Below are positions 6,241-10,242 of a DNA stretch of 10,242 nucleotides, piece by piece; within the stretch, counting starts at the first letter, position 1; each line of letters opens with the position of its first letter. Under the pieces are notes generated by a model. It saw nothing but the letters and a program-made list of their open reading frames with translations. It was not told the DNA's origin and ran no database searches. Source of the DNA: Microcaldota archaeon (lineage in GTDB: Archaea > Micrarchaeota > Micrarchaeia > Micrarchaeales > Micrarchaeaceae). The DNA lies in the NCBI GenBank assembly GCA_021793035.1, contig JAJYTM010000022.1, positions 1 through 10,242 on the forward strand, given 5' to 3'. A program made the position numbers and the translations under genes.

Positions 6241-6540
6241 TTATCTGGTGCTTGCATTCTCTATCCTTCCATACTTCCTGCTTATCCTGCTGCTTATATA
6301 TCCATATACATTCAATGGCACCTTTCCAGGCAGGAATCTGGCCTTTATGAGCAGGCCCCTATAATCGTCTGAATCAGAAACATCCACTTCAGCTACTGCA
6401 TCCATATGTATCAAGTATTCAGCTATGGTTTCGGGATCAGCCGATTCCTTTGGGCTATTTATGACAAATTTGTACATTCTGCTGCCGCTGACATATCCAT
6501 GATATCTAGAGGCATCTTTCTGGCTTGCCATAGCAATCAT
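6241..6540 (-). CDS. Hypothetical protein, 99 residues
   Basis: I do not recognise this protein. From about residue 22 the pattern looks like strand (RMYKFVINS), helix (DPETIAEYLIHMDAV), two strands (AEVDVSDSD and GLLIKARFL), then helix (LNVYGYISSRISRKYG). That suggests a small ferredoxin-like alpha/beta fold, possibly a regulatory or binding domain; it has no cysteine, so it is not a metal-binding HMA domain. Its ATG overlaps the stop of the preceding gene in an ATGA tetranucleotide, so the two are translationally coupled. An in-frame ATG three codons later is an alternative start. A T-tract directly follows the stop. Confidence 0.62.
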   Translation of the reverse strand: MIAMASQKDASRYHGYVSGSRMYKFVINSPKESADPETIAEYLIHMDAVAEVDVSDSDDYRGLLIKARFLPGKVPLNVYGYISSRISRKYGRIENASTR

Positions 6541-6740
6541 CTATTAAAATACATCCTATACGGGCCTATCTTGTTTTCAGCGATGGCTTTCACCGCCTCT
6601 TTTCTTGCATGATGCAATCTGGCATTTTTGTCCGCATATACAATCCTCCACGAATTCTCGCCTGTCGCTACCAGGCTCATTGCGTCGCCTTCTTTATTCT
6701 CAGCCACTACGGCACGTTGTTTTCTTTTAAATATGCCCAT
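6537..6740 (-). CDS. Hypothetical small basic protein, 67 residues
   Basis: A 67-residue basic protein (MGIFKRKQRAVV...) of unknown family, ending GPYRMYFNR. The core ENSWRIVYADKNARLHHARKEAVKAIAENKIG looks like two strands and a helix. It has no cysteines or membrane segment. GGCGAT at 6746-6751 is a plausible ribosome binding site five bases before the ATG. Its stop overlaps the next start by ATGA, which marks a two-gene operon and supports both as real. Confidence 0.6.
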   Translation of the reverse strand: MGIFKRKQRAVVAENKEGDAMSLVATGENSWRIVYADKNARLHHARKEAVKAIAENKIGPYRMYFNR

Positions 6741-6752
6741 AATATCGCCATG

Positions 6753-6938
6753 TTAAAGGGTGGTGGCGGTGCGTGCCGTTAAGCCAGCACGCACCATAGA
6801 TTTCGGGTTTATGAGGAAACGCATAAATGCAAATTTGGGTGGGAAAGAAAAAGCAGGCATGTCAGATCCATACGGATAGGCATGAGCACAATTTTCTGTT
6901 TTTACATCAGCGTCCATCCACAATCGCCCGAAAGCCAT
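6753..6938 (-). other. Possible leaderless small ORF (61 codons) or structured leader RNA
   Basis: The minus-strand ATG at 6938 lies about 26 bases from a strong TATA box, the classic leaderless arrangement, and the frame runs 61 codons to a TAA only 12 bases before the next gene's ATG. Against coding: the composition (MAFGRLWMDADVKTENCAHAYPYG...) resembles no family I know, its arginine codons (CGA, CGT, CGC) differ from the AGG preference of nearby genes, and its last codons coincide with a perfect hairpin. It may be a small leader peptide, or a non-coding leader of about 200 bases for the two-gene operon. Confidence 0.35.
6768..6795. repeat. Perfect 9-bp hairpin before the two-gene operon
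   Basis: GGTGCGTGC at 6768-6776 and GCACGCACC at 6787-6795 are exact inverted repeats around a 10-base loop, in GC-rich sequence set within AT-rich surroundings. On the minus strand the stem ends about 28 bases before the ATG at 6740 and only 16 bases before the putative ribosome binding site, so it could control translation or end a short RNA started at 6938. Confidence 0.6.
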
Positions 6939-6956
6939 TAATTATTATGAATAACC

Positions 6957-6968
6957 TTTTATATAAAT
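6957..6968 (-). promoter_or_regulatory. TATA box, minus strand
   Basis: ATTTATATAAAAGG on the minus strand is a near-ideal archaeal TATA element. Its centre lies about 26 bases from the ATG at 6938, so transcription should start at that codon. It would drive the 61-codon ORF or leader and the two coupled genes behind it. Confidence 0.55.
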
Positions 6969-7120
6969 GCAATCATACATATTGAATAAAATTATTGATC
7001 CTATCCACAATTCATTAGTGAAAATACTATATTATAATCAACATACTTATTTATATACCCATCGTTTTATAATAATAAAATACTTGCGAATATATTAGTA
7101 ATGTGTTACGAAGCTAATGG

Positions 7121-7136
7121 ATATATTTAAATATAT
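7121..7136. promoter_or_regulatory. 16-bp perfect palindrome and TATA box of the Lrp-like gene
   Basis: ATATATTTAAATATAT reads the same on both strands. Its TTTAAATATA part is placed to start transcription near 7157, about 9 bases before the ATG at 7166. An AT-rich symmetrical site over a promoter is what Lrp-family proteins often bind, so autoregulation by the gene behind it is plausible but unproven. The upstream stretch 6970-7120 is strongly AT-rich with several TATA-like motifs and no gene that I can see. Confidence 0.5.
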
Positions 7137-7165
7137 GGCATGCTATAACCAACCTTCTTAATGTG

Positions 7166-8560
7166 ATGCCGATGCAGCCCCCCGAAAAAATAAAAACTGC
7201 GTTTGAGTCGTTGAAGCTTGCATACGGGGCGCATGTGGAGCTCAAGTACTTGAACAAGCGGTTCTGCATCTTTGAAGCTACGAGCAGGTACGATCCAAGC
7301 ATAGGCAGGTCAAGGAAGAAGACCAACTACCTTGGCTGGATAACTGCCGAAGGCATTATAGTGCCTGCGCGGCATAGGGCAGAGAGCAAGAGGGAGCTCG
7401 AGCGCACGTACCTCAAACGCATAGAGGCGCTCGAGACCGAAATCAAGAGAGGCGGTGCGCAAGCGCCAGCGGCAGAAATGCAGTTGCATCTAAGCCAGGA
7501 GGACACCAAGATCCTCATGGCGCTGAGCATGAATTCAAGGCTTTCTTATGGCTCAATAGGCAGGATAGCCGGCATAAGGAGCCAAAGCGTGCCCTACAAG
7601 CTGAAGAAGATGGAAGCTTCGCTAGGCATACATTACACGATAGAGATCAACCCTACAGCAATAGGCTTTTCTACTTATTTCATATTCGTGAAGTTCATTG
7701 ATCCTGAGCCCAGCCCGGAGAGCATCAAAGCCGCGCTCGATGGCGAAGGGCTTGTGCAGCTTGCCATGCTCACAAAAGGGGATTACGACATCATGATGTA
7801 CTGCGTAGCCGAGAACAACTATACATTAAACATACTGCTCGACAGGATACGCAGGCACGGAGCGTTCGTAGGCGTGTCGGCGATATGGACGGTAACGCCA
7901 GTAGACCAGAGCTACGGCTTCGTGCCGTTCAGGGACAAGTTCTTCGATGTGCTCAAGGAGAAGGTGTGGGCAAGATCAAAGCGCAATCCGAGGCCATCCG
8001 CGCACGACCTTCTATATAGGGAATACGCCGTGCTCAGGGAGTTCAATGCCGATAGTACAGCAAGCTTCTCAGAGATAGACAAGAAGTATGCGCTTCCCAT
8101 GGGCAGCGCCAAAAACGCCTACGGCAAGCTGACATCCGGAGATACCCCTGCCATATTGCGCCCAACGATATCAATATCAAACCCTGACCTTAAATACGTG
8201 GGCATAATACTGCTCGATATAATAAACAAGAAAATGTTCATGCAGACGAGGGACACGCACAGGAAGTATATAGTGGACGAGCGTGAGGCTTTCACAAACA
8301 TGTTCTCATACATATGCGACTTCGAGACTCCTGACGGCATAATGTACATCATGCCTGTATACCATGAAGGGGCGATGGAAGATACAGGGAATTCGCTTGT
8401 CGGAATATTGGGCGGCATAAAGGCCATGTACGTAGTGGTGAGGCAAGTGCTTATAGGCAGCATAAACTACAGGAAATTCGACAATGCATACAGCATGCAG
8501 TATGAGAACTTGGTCAAGAACAAGGTCATCGAACCCAAGGAGCGCATAAGCTACTCCTGA
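7166..8560 (+). CDS. Large regulator with two Lrp/AsnC-like modules
   Basis: About 464 residues. Residues 109-156 form an AsnC-type helix-turn-helix (LSQEDTKILMALSMNSRLSYGSIGRIAGIRSQSVPYKLKKME). It is followed by a RAM-like alpha/beta domain (about 168-246: STYFIFVKFIDPEPSPES... LTKGDYDIMMYCVAENN). A second set follows: a helical, HTH-like stretch (about 283-325) and another RAM-like domain (about 343-430, KYVGIILLDIINKK... GGIKAMYVVVRQVL). Ordinary Lrp proteins have one such pair and about 150 residues. The N-terminal 70 residues (KYLNKRFCIFEATSRYD..., KTNYLGWITAEGIIVPA) resemble a short domain seen at the front of some archaeal transposases. A charged helix (70-95) links it to the rest. Starts at 7166 and 7172 are possible; a GTG at 7163 is also in frame. 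It is probably a DNA-binding regulator sensing a small ligand. Confidence 0.72.
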   Translation: MPMQPPEKIKTAFESLKLAYGAHVELKYLNKRFCIFEATSRYDPSIGRSRKKTNYLGWITAEGIIVPARHRAESKRELERTYLKRIEALETEIKRGGAQAPAAEMQLHLSQEDTKILMALSMNSRLSYGSIGRIAGIRSQSVPYKLKKMEASLGIHYTIEINPTAIGFSTYFIFVKFIDPEPSPESIKAALDGEGLVQLAMLTKGDYDIMMYCVAENNYTLNILLDRIRRHGAFVGVSAIWTVTPVDQSYGFVPFRDKFFDVLKEKVWARSKRNPRPSAHDLLYREYAVLREFNADSTASFSEIDKKYALPMGSAKNAYGKLTSGDTPAILRPTISISNPDLKYVGIILLDIINKKMFMQTRDTHRKYIVDEREAFTNMFSYICDFETPDGIMYIMPVYHEGAMEDTGNSLVGILGGIKAMYVVVRQVLIGSINYRKFDNAYSMQYENLVKNKVIEPKERISYS

Positions 8561-8704
8561 CAACAAACCAGAAGGAACAGCTCATGCCTACGATGCACAT
8601 GATTAACAGAATTACAAAAAGCAGATAAAGAATATTTGCGCCAAATCCTAAAACTTAACCCATTATGCCATCCATTTGTATCATCTACTTACTTAATACC
8701 ACAA

Positions 8705-8806
8705 TTAGACCTTATGGACGCATTTAACCGCCTGCACTTCCACCCATAATTTTTTAAACCTCTTTTTAATTGTTCATAGCAACCTGCGAGCCAAATACAT
8801 CTTCAT
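8705..8806 (-). pseudogene. 33-codon basic ORF with one internal TGA
   Basis: In the same frame as the ORF upstream of it, starting 9 bases after its TAA, the ATG at 8806 opens MKMYLARRLL, then TGA, then TIKKRFKKLWVEVQAVKCVHKV and TAA. If the TGA is read as Trp it gives a 33-residue basic amphipathic peptide. It may be decayed or recoded like its neighbour. Alternatively it is chance; at this length the evidence is weak. Confidence 0.2.
8750..8767 (+). terminator. T-tracts downstream of the Lrp-like gene
   Basis: Two T-runs on the plus strand, six T at 8750-8755 and five T at 8763-8767, lie about 190 bases after the stop of the Lrp-like gene, in a pyrimidine-rich stretch. They could end that transcript. 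The nearer sequence 8561-8740 shows no T-run, hairpin or gene that I can support. Confidence 0.3.
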
Positions 8807-8815
8807 AACAAGAAT

Positions 8816-9118
8816 TTATGGGTCTCCTACTCCTCCTGCTCCACCAATCATTTCCACCCCTCATATAACTATTTTTTCAATCGCTTTAGCCACCAGATTG
8901 TCCACTCATTTCTGCCACCTCATCCTTCAATTCTCAATACACTTTCCTATTCCTTTCTCTATTGGCTGTATCGCACTTCCAATTATTTTATGGTTAGTGT
9001 TTAACCGCTGTTTTGTCCTTCCATATAATTCACCTGTTTCAGCATCTCTGATAACCTTTAAATATGTTTCCACTAATTTTTTGTATCTGTTTCAGTGCCT
9101 TCCTCTAGCCGCTTGCAT
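8816..9118 (-). pseudogene. 100-codon frame interrupted only by TGA codons (decayed or recoded gene)
   Basis: From an ATG one base after the UMP kinase stop, the frame reads MQAARGRH, TGA, NRYKKLVETYLKVIRDAETG and on through ELYGRTKQRLNTNHKIIGSA and IQPIEKGIGKCIEN. It then meets TGA at codons 64, 71 and 86 and ends with TAA at 8818-8816. All four internal stops are TGA. Read as Trp they give RHWNRYKKL, ENWRMRWQKWVDN and IVIWGVEMIGGAG, a coherent 100-residue protein with a hydrophobic segment near the C-terminus. One TGG also occurs. The family is unknown. Other genes here clearly use TGA as stop, so this is either a gene of foreign origin, decay limited to TGG-to-TGA changes, or chance in a purine-rich strand. 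A local alternative frame (ELKDEVAEMSGQSGG then TAA, ending 8886) would need one frameshift instead. Confidence 0.35.
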
Positions 9119-9119
9119 G

Positions 9120-9770
9120 TCAGCTATGTATTACAGTGCCGCCAATTCTCTTATTGTCCATATATTTTGATATGTCACTTATCAAATTCGTCACTATAAC
9201 CCCTACACCATGCCTCTCGCATATCCTCGCTGCCATGGGGTCGAATATGTAGTTCATGCCTGGCCTCCTCCTGCTCCTGGTAAGTTTATAAAGGTCATCG
9301 AACCGCATTCTGTGCAGCAGCTCTGCGTCCTTGAATCTGTCTGGATCCTTGTCGAAAACGCCTCTTTCCTTAGAAATATTGAACAGAAGCTTTGATCCGG
9401 AAGAGACACATGCATGCGCAGCGCATACGTCAGTGGTCCATCCTGGCTTGTAGCCCCCCATAGCCACAGTTCTGGTTATCCTGCCAATGCCCCTCGGGTC
9501 TCCAGCATAATAGCGGCACCTGAAGTATTCCGATATTATGAATGCATTGAGCATGGTCGACCTTATGCCTATTTCATGCAGTCTGTCCCCTCTGACGCCA
9601 ATCCCCCTGGCGAAGTCTATATATTCCCTCGCCAGCGTTCCCCCGCCAGTGACAAGCGCCGCGCTCAAGTGCCTGCGCTGCAGCATGGCTTTGAGATGCT
9701 TTATCTTGTCCATATTAGCAAAAATGAATGATCCACCAAGGGACACAACTATGCCATTACTCCCAGACAT
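9120..9770 (-). CDS. pyrH: UMP kinase (amino acid kinase family, archaeal PyrH)
   Basis: It phosphorylates UMP to UDP in pyrimidine nucleotide synthesis. At 216 residues it matches the archaeal family length. Visible motifs: the N-terminal IVVSLGGS phosphate loop (7-14), LVTGGGTLAREYIDFAR (39-55), the DRLHEIGIRSTMLNA segment (62-76) typical of archaeal UMP kinases, AMGGYKPGWTTD (103-114) for UMP binding, and FNISKERGVFDKDPDRFKDA (130-149), the nucleotide-binding loop. It has no transmembrane or extra domain. The ATG at 9770 is supported by a TATA-like element 30 bases upstream. It is divergent from the arginine deiminase-like gene with only 92 bases between them. The stop is one base before the ATG of the TGA-rich frame. 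Confidence 0.88.
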   Translation of the reverse strand: MSGSNGIVVSLGGSFIFANMDKIKHLKAMLQRRHLSAALVTGGGTLAREYIDFARGIGVRGDRLHEIGIRSTMLNAFIISEYFRCRYYAGDPRGIGRITRTVAMGGYKPGWTTDVCAAHACVSSGSKLLFNISKERGVFDKDPDRFKDAELLHRMRFDDLYKLTRSRRRPGMNYIFDPMAARICERHGVGVIVTNLISDISKYMDNKRIGGTVIHS

Positions 9771-9799
9771 GTATGCACCATGCTATATCCAACGCACGC

Positions 9800-9808
9800 T
9801 TTTTAACC
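9800..9808 (-). promoter_or_regulatory. TATA-like element of pyrH
   Basis: The minus strand reads GGTTAAAAA, centred about 33 bases from the pyrH ATG, giving a predicted start around 9777 and a leader of a few bases. Confidence 0.4.
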
Positions 9809-9832
9809 CTTGCGTAAAGCTTTAGACCAACA

Positions 9833-9840
9833 TTTTTAAA
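9833..9840 (+). promoter_or_regulatory. TATA box of the arginine deiminase-like gene
   Basis: TTTTTAAA is centred about 26 bases before the GTG at 9863, so transcription should start at the start codon itself, a leaderless message. It shares the short divergent interval with the pyrH promoter. Confidence 0.5.
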
Positions 9841-9862
9841 CACGCCATTGCATATAATTGCT

Positions 9863-10242
9863 GTGGTCCGTGTGGTTGGCAAGATACGCGCTGAATGGGA
9901 TCGCCTCAGGGAAGTTGCAGTCCACAAACCCGGCATGGAAATGTTCTTCGGCCTGCTTGATCCTACAGCCTCGCTTTACGAGAGGCCGTTCAGCCGGTAC
10001 AAGGCGCGCAATGAGCACGATTTGCTGGTAGAGGCATTGAAAGAAAAATTCAAAGTCAAAGTCATAAGGCTGGATAACGAAATATTAGGCGCTGCGGATG
10101 CGCGTGCTGAAATTAGGGCCGAGCTGCAGCGCATGGCTCTCGATTCAATCAGGTACGTAGGCAGCAGCAAGCAGGTAGATGCGGCGAAATCCGCATTGGC
10201 ATCGCAAGTGCAATGTTACGATTCCAATCATTTCCTAGACAT
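9863..10242 (+). CDS. Arginine deiminase-like protein, N-terminal part
   Basis: The open frame runs off the right edge after 126 codons. The opening VVGKIRAEWDRLREVAVHKPGMEM matches the first strand-turn of arginine deiminases, where a V-x-x-E-x-x-x-L-x-x-V-x-x-H-x-P-G segment begins the guanidino-group-modifying fold. PFSRYKARNEHDLLVEALKE resembles the family's D-E-H-D helix, followed by a KVKVIRLDNEIL strand. The reaction would be arginine to citrulline and ammonia, feeding the arginine deiminase energy pathway and helping acid tolerance. The catalytic Cys and His lie beyond the edge, so an amidinotransferase or a dimethylargininase-type relative cannot be excluded. The GTG start has no ribosome binding site and suits a leaderless transcript. 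Confidence 0.72.
   Translation, partial: MVRVVGKIRAEWDRLREVAVHKPGMEMFFGLLDPTASLYERPFSRYKARNEHDLLVEALKEKFKVKVIRLDNEILGAADARAEIRAELQRMALDSIRYVGSSKQVDAAKSALASQVQCYDSNHFLD

Noticed and set aside
6753..6938. Box C/D-like small RNA on the minus strand (TGATGT and CTGA about 40 bases apart)
   Set aside because: The internal C' and D' boxes are missing and the terminal boxes do not pair, so the match is probably chance.
6970..7120. AT-rich stretch as a replication origin
   Set aside because: No repeated origin-recognition boxes and no orc1/cdc6 gene nearby; the AT richness is explained by promoters.
8898..9170. 90-codon hydrophobic plus-strand frame starting with TTG
   Set aside because: It is the complement of the purine-rich TGA-interrupted frame and overlaps the 3' end of pyrH; it has no promoter or ribosome binding site, and its hydrophobicity comes from pyrimidine richness.
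449..9770. Genome-wide reading of TGA as Trp
   Set aside because: merA ends in TGA right after its conserved Cys-Cys tail, the coupled small genes overlap by ATGA, and pyrH and the Lrp-like gene end in TGA at expected lengths, so TGA is a normal stop here.
1..10242. CRISPR array, tRNA, rRNA or complete insertion sequence
   Set aside because: I saw no regularly spaced repeats, no tRNA cloverleaf or conserved T-loop sequence, no rRNA segments, and no transposase with terminal repeats.

Overview
The window looks archaeal. It has TATA-type promoters about 26 bases upstream of start codons, several genes that look leaderless, GGTGA-type ribosome binding sites, an archaeal-type UMP kinase, a short-chain isoprenyl diphosphate synthase, an Lrp-type regulator and an arginine deiminase-like start. 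Small compact genes, 4-base overlaps and many proteins I cannot name fit a reduced DPANN-type genome such as Micrarchaeota. That placement is inference; no rRNA or other marker is present.

Region 1 (1-3280). A partial membrane protein gene runs leftward off the edge. Divergent from it is a tight four-gene mercury-type operon: a membrane protein with two Cys-Cys pairs (MerT/MerF-like), a membrane-anchored thioredoxin-fold protein (CSTC), an ArsR-type regulator, and a MerA-like flavoprotein. A palindrome of the ArsR/SmtB operator type lies between a TATA box and the first start codon, so the operon is probably repressed by its own third gene. The MerA-like protein keeps the C-terminal Cys-Cys but its active-site motif reads CVNVGG, so the second redox cysteine is missing.

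Region 2 (3281-5300). A frameshifted small membrane protein gene, an isoprenyl diphosphate synthase (FPP or GGPP) with both Asp-rich motifs, and an unrecognised 110-residue protein.

Region 3 (5321-6938, minus strand). An unusual J-domain protein with a long helical tail, and a coupled pair of small unknown genes. Upstream of the pair lies a leaderless-type promoter with a small ORF or leader carrying a strong hairpin.

Region 4 (6939-8560). An AT-rich regulatory stretch with a perfect 16-bp palindrome over the TATA element, then a large regulator with two Lrp/AsnC-like modules and an extra N-terminal domain.

Region 5 (8561-10242). A gap of about 560 bases whose minus strand holds a 100-codon frame interrupted only by TGA codons, all of which read sensibly as Trp. 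Then a UMP kinase on the minus strand and, divergent, the start of an arginine deiminase-like gene with a leaderless GTG start.
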